From contig JBEPXC010000001.1 in the NCBI GenBank assembly GCA_041642035.1, positions 7,263-71,262 on the forward strand: 64,000 nucleotides of DNA. Reading direction: 5' to 3'. The position numbers and the translations under genes were made by a program. The stretch's first letter is position 1. The number at the start of each line of letters is the position of its first letter. Source of the stretch: SKVR01 sp041642035 (GTDB lineage: Bacteria > Bacteroidota > Bacteroidia > Bacteroidales > UBA7960). The notes beneath the pieces were generated by a model. It searched no databases. It was not told the origin of the DNA and saw nothing but the letters and a program-made list of their open reading frames with translations. Below are positions 44,803 to 53,814 of the stretch, piece by piece.

Positions 44803-47800
44803 CTACTCATCCGAAATCTTCAAAATAAACAACAACTTTAATCCTGCGGATGAAAAGTTGGTGTTCTCATAGTTCAACACTTCGGTAGAGGCAAGGTTTC
44901 CGCCTTGATCAAAATAAGTGATTGTGTACCTGGCATCAATATCATCTACCACCTGTTGGGTTTGCGATGTATTGGCTGTTTCAAACAGGATGAGATTGCT
45001 ACCATAGACATCTTCCCAACCAGTCGGTTGATCGGGTGGTTGCATATAAGAAAAAATATCCTTCAACCAGTAGGTTTTGATTTTTTCTTCTATACGGGCG
45101 AGATAGGTGGAATAAATCAACCGTTCTTCATAATGCCCAGGTGAAACTTCATAGTACTCCACAAATTCGTTCAGGAAATAGTACTTTTTCTCTTGTTCGG
45201 TTATTTTTAGGTTTCCTGTAATTATATCATGTTCAAATGTTTGGGCATACACGGTGCTGTCTTTCATGGTGGGTACACCCGTAACGATCCCTTCATCAAA
45301 AATTAACGAATAGGAGCTTCTGACTTGGTAAGTCTGCCCGGAGATGACTTCCTTTACCGTAGCTCCCTTTACTTCGTAAGATGTCATATGTGTTGAATTC
45401 TGCAGAAAGAGAGCACTGGGATTCCCCATAAATATATATTCAGAAATAGTACTACCGGATGATGCAGACTCAAAAGTATGTGTAATCGGGCTGTTGCCAT
45501 TGTAGATGTTTAGCATAACAGTCTTTTCCACATTCAGCAACGGCATAGCAGTAAGTTCAAAAGATGCGTCAAAATTATCCATAAGGCTGCTGACGCCTAT
45601 GTATCTTTTGTTGAGAAGAAGAATATAGCCGTAGTTCCGGAATTCGGATTCCTGATTGTCACGGGTACGGGCATCCAGCAGAAAGTTGAACTCGGTAGAG
45701 TCGGAGATATCAAGAAATTCCATCTTCTTTTTCTTGTAATCCCAGGTAACATAATACACCATATCATTGTAAGAGAATTCATGGTTGCGTTTGTAGTTGA
45801 CCAACAGCATGGTATCCGGGTTTAAATTTTCGAGCAATACCACTTTTGAGGCCAGGTAGGGAATTGAAATACTGAATTCATCAGTTTGGATGGGATTATC
45901 GCCGGGTTTGATGAGGTAATTAACAGGGTAGGTATAAGTATCTTTATTTTTCGGATCCTGTAAGTATGCAAAAGGATTTCCTTCGGTATTGATTATAGTA
46001 AATTTCTCATTTTCACCTGAATGAATATACTTTACGTAATCTTCATACTCATCACCCAAAATTCCACCCAGGTGGCTACTTACAAAATTGCCCAGGTAAA
46101 GCCGCCATCCGCCCAGCCAAGGGGTTTCTCTCAGTAATGCTGCGGGTTCCAGCTTCGATTCATCGGGTCGGTAACTTCGCAGATAATGCAGAAACGTGCC
46201 GGCAAGGTACTGATGATTCAGCTGGCCCAGTAAATTGTTGGTCAGCAGGGTGCGGTCTGAAGCATCCCACGAATTGGCAAGGTATTGAAAAGCATAGTTT
46301 TTACCTGTTCTGCCGCTAAGCAGTGTAGCTTCTGACTCAGTCAGTGGAATATCATCATCATTCCAGACAATCCTATCGCTTAGGGTAGCGTGGGCTTCCA
46401 TCCAGAAGCTATTCCCGGCATGGGCTGAAATGTAATAATCCTGGGTGTAGTGCATGTATTCATGAGCAAGCACCTGCATCAACTCCACAGGGGTAAGAAT
46501 TTTGGCATCAATAAGCACATAACCAAACATCATCCCCTGCAAACCTACCACACCGGCATCATCCATCATTTTTATATAAACTGAAAATTTTCCTGACGGT
46601 ACCTGTAGATTCAATGACTGATATTTGGCCATTATTTTGGGTAGAAACTCGGTTACATCCTGCACCATTTCAGGGTATCCGGTAATATGCCACGGCTGTG
46701 GCGATTGTTTGCGGTCGTAACCGTATGTCATAAACTGCACATCATCGTCCTTGAAAAATACTTTGATATTATTGCGCTCATACACATCGGTATAGCCCCA
46801 TTTGGCAGCGGGGTCAAACCAGATGGAAAGCTTGGTAAGGTGATCAGTTAAGAAAGTTAAGGTGCTGTCCTGCAAACTCAGCTGAGAGCTTTCGAATGGT
46901 TGCCAGTTGCGGCCTTTATCGTCATAATAAACCGCTCTGAATTTGTCGATATCAGTTTCAGTAACCATCTCTTTATCATAGTTTTTCAGTTTGATAATCA
47001 GCGGCATAACAAATTCATCGGCGAAACTAACGGTAACATCATAGGTTGAACCGGCAATTACCCCTTCAGGTGCGGGGGGTGGATTTTCCAGTTTGGTTAT
47101 GGTGAGACGAAAATCTTCATCGTGGAAATTTTGCGGAACAATCACTTCAATGCTGTCCACACTCACACTCATGAGTTCTTCGGTTACATTGATGATCTCA
47201 TTAAAAAGCACTATACCCGGGGCATCAACCTTTAACGGCTGGCTGCGGAGCGGGGCACAGTCGGTTTCGGCTATGACACATCTATACCAGGCATCATTTA
47301 CAGGATTAAGGATCAATTCGTCGCTGCTTATGCTTTTAACATTGGCTTTCAGGCCGGCATCAACCATATCATCGCTTACCCGTGCCCATGATTCTCCGTC
47401 AACAGAGGCTTCCCAGTAAACTTCCCCCCTTTTCACTTTCAGTGGCGGAACAAGGGTTACAGTGCCATCACTAATTGAGCTTCCTGATATGGATGCAAGC
47501 GATGTTACATACTCATCTGCATACTCATCTGCCAGTATCTCTTCATCAGTTGCCATCTGGAAAGAGATGGCGGCAGTATTGAGATATTCCAGGCAAACCC
47601 CTTCTACCAAAGATCCCATGTAATCGAAATGGAAGTTAGGTACGTTGGGATTAAAAACCTTACAGTAATATTGTTCGTTGATGTTGTTTTCGTTGATAAC
47701 CAGTTCAAGTATTGGATTATTTTCCACTCCGGCAAACCGCTCATCATGGGTAATGACATCGGTAAGTTGCGGATAAGGCAGCCAGTAATAAACATTGTCG

Positions 47801-50286
47801 GGGTGAGATAAACCGGAGATGTTTCTTATGTCAATGGTAACGGTATCCCCTGGCTGGACCTTAAAAATCTGTTTTTGAAGAGGGACGGGTTTTTGATTTC
47901 GGATGCTGAAACCAATGTTGTCTGATTCTGGTAAATCGCCATAAACAAAGCAATTGTTGTTTAGGGTGATGAATTTGTTGTTTTCAGCACTGGCTTCGAT
48001 CAGCCCTTCGGGAATGGTCCCTTGCATCTCGTTATCATGAAGGTAGATGTTTACATTGTCTCTGAAATTATCAAAGGTGGCCGGGATGCTCTTTATGTTG
48101 TTGCCACTCAAATTCATTTCGTTCAATCCTGCGCAATGGCCTATCTCTTCGGGTATGCTGGTAAGCAGGTTATTGGAAAGGTTGAGCTTAATAATGTTAC
48201 GCCCCTGCCCCAGGTTTGTTGGCACATATGAAATCTGGTTGTTTGCTGCAGAAAGGTTTTTCAGCATATACAAAATGGCCACCCCATCGGGCAAAGCGCC
48301 AAGCTGGTTGCTATCGACCAGCAATACTCCCAGTTTGCTGAGACTTCCTATGTTGTTGGGTAAAGATTGTAGCTGGTTGTTCGACAGATCGACAAACTTC
48401 AGGGAAGGGAAATTGCCGAACCAGGGCGGAAAGTCGCCACTGAGATTATTACCCTGTAATTGAAGATCAACCAGTGAAGGACAACTGGCAGTTCCATCTT
48501 CAATACTGCCAAAGAGGTTGTTGCCCAGTTTCAGGTATTGCAGATTCGGATGGTTAAACACCGGGATCTCGCCGGATAGATCATTACCCGAAAAATCAAC
48601 TTCGGTGAGTGATGTCATTTGCTGCAAACTGATGGGTAATGAACCGGTTAACCTTTGGTCGCTGATATGGAATTGCTGCAAATTCATCAGATTACCCATC
48701 GTTTCCGGTAGGGGTCCGGTAAGATTACCCCGGTCGAAATAGGTAGTATCCTGATAAAGCCTAAGAATTTTCAGCTTCGATAAGTTGCCAATGGATGCAG
48801 GAATTGTTCCATCCAGCGCGTTGTATAAAGACAACCACTCCAAATTGACCAGATTGCCAATATCTGTCGGTAACTGCCCACTTAAATTGCCTTTATAAAT
48901 GGTTTCATTTTGGTATATCCAGGTGTTGTAAATATGAAGTTCTCTCAGTTCGATAAGTTGTGATAGGGAAGCCGGGATGTCGCCATTAAAGGGGCCGTGA
49001 AGATAAAGCTTTCTTAAAGATGAAAGATTGCCGATTTCGGGAGCGATACTCTGAGCTGTATTAGGTGGTGATTGAGAAGTCAGATGCAATTCAATTACCC
49101 TGTCATTCATTATAAACACGCCATTCCATGTCATTACGGGCTGCGAAATATCCCAGCCGGTGGCGGAATAGCCACCCATGGCATTATGCACAGCCAAAAG
49201 AGCAAGCGAATCCTGCTCATTCACAGGGATAACGTAGGGAATGATCACATTAATCTGAGAAATATTGGTGCTAAACCGCAGCACCCCTCCGGGAGAGATC
49301 ATCTTGTTGGAATTGAGCCAAAAGTAACCGTTGAAATATCCATCCCAGCCAAAATTGACATGATAATACCCCCTGTCGTCATATCCGTCCACTACCACCG
49401 CATGACCTACCGGATCACCATAGATAGAAACGTACAGTGGGCGCTGATTTTCCAGTTCATTTTTAACGTAAAAATCGTCTTCAATAGAGTGCAGGGTATA
49501 TTGAGAAAAGTGCTCCTTTATACCATAGGCAAAACCTCTGTTGGGTATGCTGCCATAGGGGCTTCCGCAGTATTGCATCTCCATAGATACTCCTACATGA
49601 AACGAAAGCAACTCATCTGAATCATATTGAACGCCTTCAAAATCAGCACAAATTTCTCCAAAGGACTCGTCTGTATAACAATAAGAGCCTTTGCCGGTGA
49701 TGGGCATTCCTTTCCGGACAGCGTGATACTTCATGATTTGTGTAACGGCTGTGGCCACACAACCCGTGGGGCAGCCTCCTACCTCAGCATGATCAAACTG
49801 ATTAAGCCGAACACCTTCTTCGTCAAGTAACGGATGAACAATCGGCGTAGATTCCTTCACATGGCCCAAACCCATTGCGGCATTTATAATCAGCGAATCT
49901 TCGTAGTACTTGAGCAAATCCAGTAACTGTGGGGGGATGTTGTCATGATCAAAGATACCTTTATCAGCATACCCCACAATTTGGTATTTATCCCTCCCCT
50001 GCTGTGAAAGAATTACAAACCCGCCCGATTCTTGTTGAAACACAAAAACTGGTTTTCCTGCCGACTTACCTGATTGATAGGCCACCTTGATTTGTTCCGG
50101 CAACAAACCGTCTTGCAAGCCTTTAATGATATTATTTCTGTGGCCAAGAAAGTCAGCTGCTACAGAACGGGCCTTTTCTGGTATCAGATTTTGTGACAAA
50201 AGGGTGTTGGGACTCAATAATCCCATGAGCCCAACTACTAAAAACCCAAATAAAACCCTTATTTTTAAATATTTACACATAACCAT
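44803..50286 (-). CDS. Giant secreted protein: C10 cysteine protease + leucine-rich repeats + HEXXH metalloprotease centre
   Basis: An 1827-residue exported protein (signal peptide about 1-31). Domains in order: a C10/streptopain-like propeptide (about 33-150) and protease (about 150-335) with the catalytic Cys176 in GGCPTGCVATAVTQIMKYH, catalytic His295 in GDPVGHAVVVDGYDD, and the NFGWDGYFNGYF core; leucine-rich repeats of about 23-24 residues (about 395-780; for example NLSGEIP- and LPTDIGNLVNLEWL-type units); beta-sandwich linkers (about 800-1150); and a region with AHEYMHYTQDYY (His1275, Glu1276, His1279) and Glu1297 in FWMEAHATLSDR, the HEXXH-plus-E pattern of gluzincin metalloproteases. 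The rest (about 1330-1827) is unassigned beta-rich sequence. No type IX C-terminal signal was recognised. It is the last gene of a three-gene operon. Each protease assignment is good; the combined function is unknown. Confidence 0.82.
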   Translation of the reverse strand: MVMCKYLKIRVLFGFLVVGLMGLLSPNTLLSQNLIPEKARSVAADFLGHRNNIIKGLQDGLLPEQIKVAYQSGKSAGKPVFVFQQESGGFVILSQQGRDKYQIVGYADKGIFDHDNIPPQLLDLLKYYEDSLIINAAMGLGHVKESTPIVHPLLDEEGVRLNQFDHAEVGGCPTGCVATAVTQIMKYHAVRKGMPITGKGSYCYTDESFGEICADFEGVQYDSDELLSFHVGVSMEMQYCGSPYGSIPNRGFAYGIKEHFSQYTLHSIEDDFYVKNELENQRPLYVSIYGDPVGHAVVVDGYDDRGYYHVNFGWDGYFNGYFWLNSNKMISPGGVLRFSTNISQINVIIPYVIPVNEQDSLALLAVHNAMGGYSATGWDISQPVMTWNGVFIMNDRVIELHLTSQSPPNTAQSIAPEIGNLSSLRKLYLHGPFNGDIPASLSQLIELRELHIYNTWIYQNETIYKGNLSGQLPTDIGNLVNLEWLSLYNALDGTIPASIGNLSKLKILRLYQDTTYFDRGNLTGPLPETMGNLMNLQQFHISDQRLTGSLPISLQQMTSLTEVDFSGNDLSGEIPVFNHPNLQYLKLGNNLFGSIEDGTASCPSLVDLQLQGNNLSGDFPPWFGNFPSLKFVDLSNNQLQSLPNNIGSLSKLGVLLVDSNQLGALPDGVAILYMLKNLSAANNQISYVPTNLGQGRNIIKLNLSNNLLTSIPEEIGHCAGLNEMNLSGNNIKSIPATFDNFRDNVNIYLHDNEMQGTIPEGLIEASAENNKFITLNNNCFVYGDLPESDNIGFSIRNQKPVPLQKQIFKVQPGDTVTIDIRNISGLSHPDNVYYWLPYPQLTDVITHDERFAGVENNPILELVINENNINEQYYCKVFNPNVPNFHFDYMGSLVEGVCLEYLNTAAISFQMATDEEILADEYADEYVTSLASISGSSISDGTVTLVPPLKVKRGEVYWEASVDGESWARVSDDMVDAGLKANVKSISSDELILNPVNDAWYRCVIAETDCAPLRSQPLKVDAPGIVLFNEIINVTEELMSVSVDSIEVIVPQNFHDEDFRLTITKLENPPPAPEGVIAGSTYDVTVSFADEFVMPLIIKLKNYDKEMVTETDIDKFRAVYYDDKGRNWQPFESSQLSLQDSTLTFLTDHLTKLSIWFDPAAKWGYTDVYERNNIKVFFKDDDVQFMTYGYDRKQSPQPWHITGYPEMVQDVTEFLPKIMAKYQSLNLQVPSGKFSVYIKMMDDAGVVGLQGMMFGYVLIDAKILTPVELMQVLAHEYMHYTQDYYISAHAGNSFWMEAHATLSDRIVWNDDDIPLTESEATLLSGRTGKNYAFQYLANSWDASDRTLLTNNLLGQLNHQYLAGTFLHYLRSYRPDESKLEPAALLRETPWLGGWRLYLGNFVSSHLGGILGDEYEDYVKYIHSGENEKFTIINTEGNPFAYLQDPKNKDTYTYPVNYLIKPGDNPIQTDEFSISIPYLASKVVLLENLNPDTMLLVNYKRNHEFSYNDMVYYVTWDYKKKKMEFLDISDSTEFNFLLDARTRDNQESEFRNYGYILLLNKRYIGVSSLMDNFDASFELTAMPLLNVEKTVMLNIYNGNSPITHTFESASSGSTISEYIFMGNPSALFLQNSTHMTSYEVKGATVKEVISGQTYQVRSSYSLIFDEGIVTGVPTMKDSTVYAQTFEHDIITGNLKITEQEKKYYFLNEFVEYYEVSPGHYEERLIYSTYLARIEEKIKTYWLKDIFSYMQPPDQPTGWEDVYGSNLILFETANTSQTQQVVDDIDARYTITYFDQGGNLASTEVLNYENTNFSSAGLKLLFILKISDE

Positions 50287-50290
50287 TTTT

Positions 50291-50902
50291 TTATAGGGCT
50301 ACAATTTTTTCTATTTTGTGAAGCGCACCCGATTTTACCGATACGAAATAGATTCCCGGTTCAAGCATCGGGTGAATCAGGATACTCTCAGTGGTGGTTT
50401 GTTCAAATACCATTTTCCCACTCACACTGAAAATACGCACCAATAATTCTTGTTGAGGTGATTCATCAAACTCTATCTGGATTTCGTTTCTCACAATGGT
50501 AGGAAAAATTCTCACAAAATCATTTGCATTCTGCTCAGGTCCGGGTATCTCAGCTATCTTCAGGTTGAAGGCCGTAGATGCACTGCAAACGTTGTTATCA
50601 ATGACTGTCAGCACCAGGTCATCGCCAACATGGGGCGTAAAAATGGCTACATCGCTGGTGGAGATTACTTCGCCATTCAGCAACCATTCGTAGGTAAAAG
50701 GCGTTATTCCCCCGGCTATATCGTATCCCATTAACCCTAAAACAACCGGAACACCTTCCGGAAGCTCTTCATCAAATAATGCCACCACCTGAAGTGGTTG
50801 ATCGCTCTGGGGTAGTATATCCATCTTTACTACGGTTTGGGCCGGCAGCTGGCTGAATGCCATCATTAACAATAAGCCTGTATATAGGATTGCAGTTTTC
50901 AT
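50291..50902 (-). CDS. Type IX secretion sorted small surface protein
   Basis: A 203-residue protein (ATG 50902; ATG 50908 overlaps the preceding stop as ATGA). A signal peptide (MKTAILYTGLLLMMAFSQLPAQ) is followed by a PKD/Ig-like segment (ITPFTYEWLLNGEVISTSDV, DDLVLTVIDNNVCSASTAFN) and a type A T9SS C-terminal domain (VRIFPTIVRNEIQIEFDESP, LLVRIFSVSGKMVFEQTT, LEPGIYFVSVKSGALHKIEK). It should be exported through the outer membrane and attached to, or released from, the surface. The downstream giant protease gene starts 5 bp after this gene ends, so both are co-translated. Confidence 0.82.
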   Translation of the reverse strand: MKTAILYTGLLLMMAFSQLPAQTVVKMDILPQSDQPLQVVALFDEELPEGVPVVLGLMGYDIAGGITPFTYEWLLNGEVISTSDVAIFTPHVGDDLVLTVIDNNVCSASTAFNLKIAEIPGPEQNANDFVRIFPTIVRNEIQIEFDESPQQELLVRIFSVSGKMVFEQTTTESILIHPMLEPGIYFVSVKSGALHKIEKIVAL

Positions 50903-50904
50903 AA

Positions 50905-52005
50905 TCATTGGTTTTTAGGAATTACCAAGCGGAAACCTGTGAAATGAGAATACCCATTGTGCTGAAAATCTTCGGTATCAATACCTGGAGGAAGAGAGTT
51001 TCTCGCATAGACACCACAACTATTTTGGTCGTATTCAAAGCGATCTGCCAGAAAGTCACCTCCCCGAATCACCTTTTCGGTTCCAGAAGAAGGGCCTGAA
51101 GGATTGGTGGAGGGTGATGCAGGCGGATTGCTCTCTGTCCATTCGGCAAACCAATCGGAGCACCATTCGCTTACATTACCGCTCATATCATACAACCCCA
51201 GTTCGTTAGGCAATTTCAGAGCTACGGCATGCTTTCTCCCCCCCGAATTTTGATAATACCATGCCACATCTTCAACGTACATGCTTCCGGCATAGCTGGT
51301 ATTGCCACTCTCCAATCCACCGCGGGCAGCCACTTCCCATTCGTTTTCAGTTGGGAGACGAAAATGATGACCTATCATCGAATTAATTTCAGGAAGAAAA
51401 TCATTCGTGATGGAATTCCAATTTACCACCACCGGCAAATTGCTTTGGTAAGATGCATTACCATTCGGTAAACTCCCCACTATTGCCAACCATTGCGCAA
51501 TGGTTACTTCTGTCTCAGAGATGAAATAGCTATCGAGATAAACTTCCCTTGAGGCCAGATAAGTAGCACCATCCAGGTAAAAAGAAGTATCGGCTTTTAC
51601 GGGAAGAAACCGGAAATCAATTCCGGCAACGGTAAACTCAATTTTGTCCACCCCCGTTTGATGGATAAGTATCTCTTTTGTTTTGTCTCCCGCGGTGATG
51701 GTAAGAATTGTATTGCGCGCAAAATTTATGTTGGGTTTTGCACCAATGATAAATCCGGTAGATTCGCTGCCCTGATAAGCCGAGAGTTCAATCCAGTCGG
51801 CCGGGCAAACGGCAGTCCAGTCAAGATCGGTTTCCACCACTACCAGACTTGCATCTTTGCCATATCCAAAACTAATGGAAGTTAAAGAAAGATCAAGGAA
51901 ATCAACTTCAACATCGGGATCAATCGTATCATCATCTGGTTTCTTGCAGCCTGAAAGTACCAACAAAAGTAGTCCAATTCCCAGGCAAAATGGTTTTAGC
52001 TTCAT
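50905..52005 (-). CDS. BACON domain + formylglycine-generating-enzyme-like (SUMF1) lipoprotein
   Basis: From ATG 52005 the product has 366 residues: lipoprotein signal (MKLKPFCLGIGLLLLVLSGC), a BACON domain (about 35-120; DLDWTAVCPADWIEL), then an FGE-sulfatase/SUMF1 domain (about 130-365) with YFISETEVTIAQWLAIVG, LPTENEWEVAARGG, LGLYDMSGNVSEWCSDWF, VIRGGDFLADRF and FTGFRLVIP. True formylglycine generators oxidise a cysteine of sulfatases in the cytoplasm and need paired active-site Cys; that pair is not evident here, so this is more likely a structural or ligand-binding surface relative. The frame extends to 52161 but the lipoprotein start fits best. First gene of the operon; its stop overlaps the next start. 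Confidence 0.85.
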   Translation of the reverse strand: MKLKPFCLGIGLLLLVLSGCKKPDDDTIDPDVEVDFLDLSLTSISFGYGKDASLVVVETDLDWTAVCPADWIELSAYQGSESTGFIIGAKPNINFARNTILTITAGDKTKEILIHQTGVDKIEFTVAGIDFRFLPVKADTSFYLDGATYLASREVYLDSYFISETEVTIAQWLAIVGSLPNGNASYQSNLPVVVNWNSITNDFLPEINSMIGHHFRLPTENEWEVAARGGLESGNTSYAGSMYVEDVAWYYQNSGGRKHAVALKLPNELGLYDMSGNVSEWCSDWFAEWTESNPPASPSTNPSGPSSGTEKVIRGGDFLADRFEYDQNSCGVYARNSLPPGIDTEDFQHNGYSHFTGFRLVIPKNQ

Positions 52006-52222
52006 GGCGGGAGAGTCTAATACAGAATAAAATGCACTCTTTTTGATAAATTTGTTTTCCTTCCCAAATTTACAAAAAAATACAAATTTTCTAAGAAATA
52101 AATGTATTTTTCCGATAAATTGTTGATAATTACTCTTCAGACTTATAGAACAGGAAGCCAATCAGGTTTTTTGGGGTAAACCGCAAGTTCATCCCAACTT
52201 TTGTGTCGGCCTGTAGACGAGC

Positions 52223-53443
52223 CTATTTCTTACAGTCAATTTTACGAATAAAAAACATAGCAAAAATAACCATGGCAAGGAACAAAGAGAAAAATGCATT
52301 AAACCCAAATTGATTAATTACCCAACCACCTGCCAGTGGAAACAGAGCAGGTAAAATATTACCTGCCCCTGCAAAACCCGTATAGATAGCCCTGTTTTCC
52401 GACCCCGATACTTCAAGTAACAAACCATTCATGGTGATGGTATAAAGAGAAAAGATAACACCACCTATCACAAACAAATAACGCAACCAATATTCTCCTG
52501 GAATAACCATCGTAAATACGATAAGAAGCACAGATAGCAAGACATTAACATGTAGCAAAAAATTATACTTGATCCTTTTTACAAAGAAAAAAACCAAAAC
52601 GCTAATACTAACCACACCCAAAATTTTATAAATCAGAAAAAGACCCGTATCTTCACTTTGGGTATTCAGATTTGTTTTTGCATAAAACATTACAAAGGGC
52701 ATAAACGAGATCATAAGCCCCTGGGTATTTATAAATCCAAGGAAATAAATCAATTTGGGATTTGATGAAAGTTCTGATTTCAACACCTTAATAAAATGCT
52801 TAAATCCGGTAATTCTCATTTTTGAGGGAACGGTTTCCCTGATTTTCCAAAACCCTCCTGAAGCAATCAGCAGCAAAGAGGCTCCCAGGGAAAACATTAT
52901 GGCGTAATTCAGAGGATAATTATACACTGTTAAAACCCTTTTTGCTAAAAAAGCAGATAGCAGAAAAACTACACCAGCCAGAATCTGTTTTGCCGAGAAA
53001 AATGATTTTCGTTTCGTTTCACTTACACTTTTCCCCAGAATATCGGTATAACTAATATTGCTAAAAGCACCACTAAGAGAAAAAATAGCAATAAAAAGGA
53101 AAATCATCCATAACAAACCTGCATTGGAATTCATCCTGAAGTAGAAAAGAATAAATCCCAGAGCAAACAAAGAGAAAACCCTTAGATTGATGCCCAACAA
53201 CAAGTAGTTTTTCTTATAGGAAATATTACTCAACCAGGGAGCAAAAAATAATTGGGTAAAACTAGAACCTCCCATCATAATTGCGGTCATGATACCTATG
53301 TGCATAGCACCACCACCCGATTCATAGATCATGGCAGGAATTACCGTGTCAACATCCATAAAATTTTGTGCAAAAGCCAGAAAGCCGGCATGCCATAGAA
53401 ATGCAAAAAAATTACGTTGCGAAATTTGAGGAGTAAGTGACAT
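52223..53443 (-). CDS. MFS transporter
   Basis: A 406-residue protein with 12 predicted membrane helices in two halves and a cytoplasmic middle loop (WKIRETVPSKMRITGFKHFIKVLK). Helix 1 and its loop (FFAFLWHAGFLAFAQNFMDVDTVIPAMIYESGG) and GIMTAIMMGGSSFTQLFFAPWLSNISYKKN match the major facilitator superfamily; no substrate signature was seen. Similar genes in Bacteroidota are annotated only as MFS. It is transcribed toward the operon of the C10 protein but separated by about 200 bp. Confidence 0.82.
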   Translation of the reverse strand: MSLTPQISQRNFFAFLWHAGFLAFAQNFMDVDTVIPAMIYESGGGAMHIGIMTAIMMGGSSFTQLFFAPWLSNISYKKNYLLLGINLRVFSLFALGFILFYFRMNSNAGLLWMIFLFIAIFSLSGAFSNISYTDILGKSVSETKRKSFFSAKQILAGVVFLLSAFLAKRVLTVYNYPLNYAIMFSLGASLLLIASGGFWKIRETVPSKMRITGFKHFIKVLKSELSSNPKLIYFLGFINTQGLMISFMPFVMFYAKTNLNTQSEDTGLFLIYKILGVVSISVLVFFFVKRIKYNFLLHVNVLLSVLLIVFTMVIPGEYWLRYLFVIGGVIFSLYTITMNGLLLEVSGSENRAIYTGFAGAGNILPALFPLAGGWVINQFGFNAFFSLFLAMVIFAMFFIRKIDCKK

Positions 53444-53814
53444 GGTTTCCTTTAGCTCTTGAATACTCCATACCCTATTAAGGATACATTAACAAATACC
53501 TTATTTGAGGCAAAATTACTAAATCCGACCCAACTTATAGTACCAGATTAGATAAAAGTCTTCCTCCGACCTTTAAAACAGGATTATGGCACATATTAAA
53601 CCATGCTAATAATTCTATAATCAACTAATTATTTTAATAATTTGGGCTGATAAATCACCTTCGAGTTAAAATTTTCCAGATAATTGGCTAAATTAGCCAG
53701 CTTGAAAAAAATAATCATGCTTTTTCATTGGGTTTCCTTTTCAATAATAACCTAAAAACTTCTCATATTTGCAATTAATCATTATTTAAAAAATACTTCA
53801 ACAAACCAACCTAC
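53444..53814. other. Divergent intergenic region upstream of the M14 cluster
   Basis: AT-rich region holding promoters for the MFS gene (minus) and the M14 cluster (plus). catatttgc at about 53766 resembles a diverged -7 box. No gene or hairpin is supported. Confidence 0.35.

Noticed and set aside
50905..52005. Genuine formylglycine-generating enzyme for a sulfatase
   Set aside because: It is a lipoprotein with a BACON domain, has no evident active-site cysteine pair and no sulfatase gene nearby.
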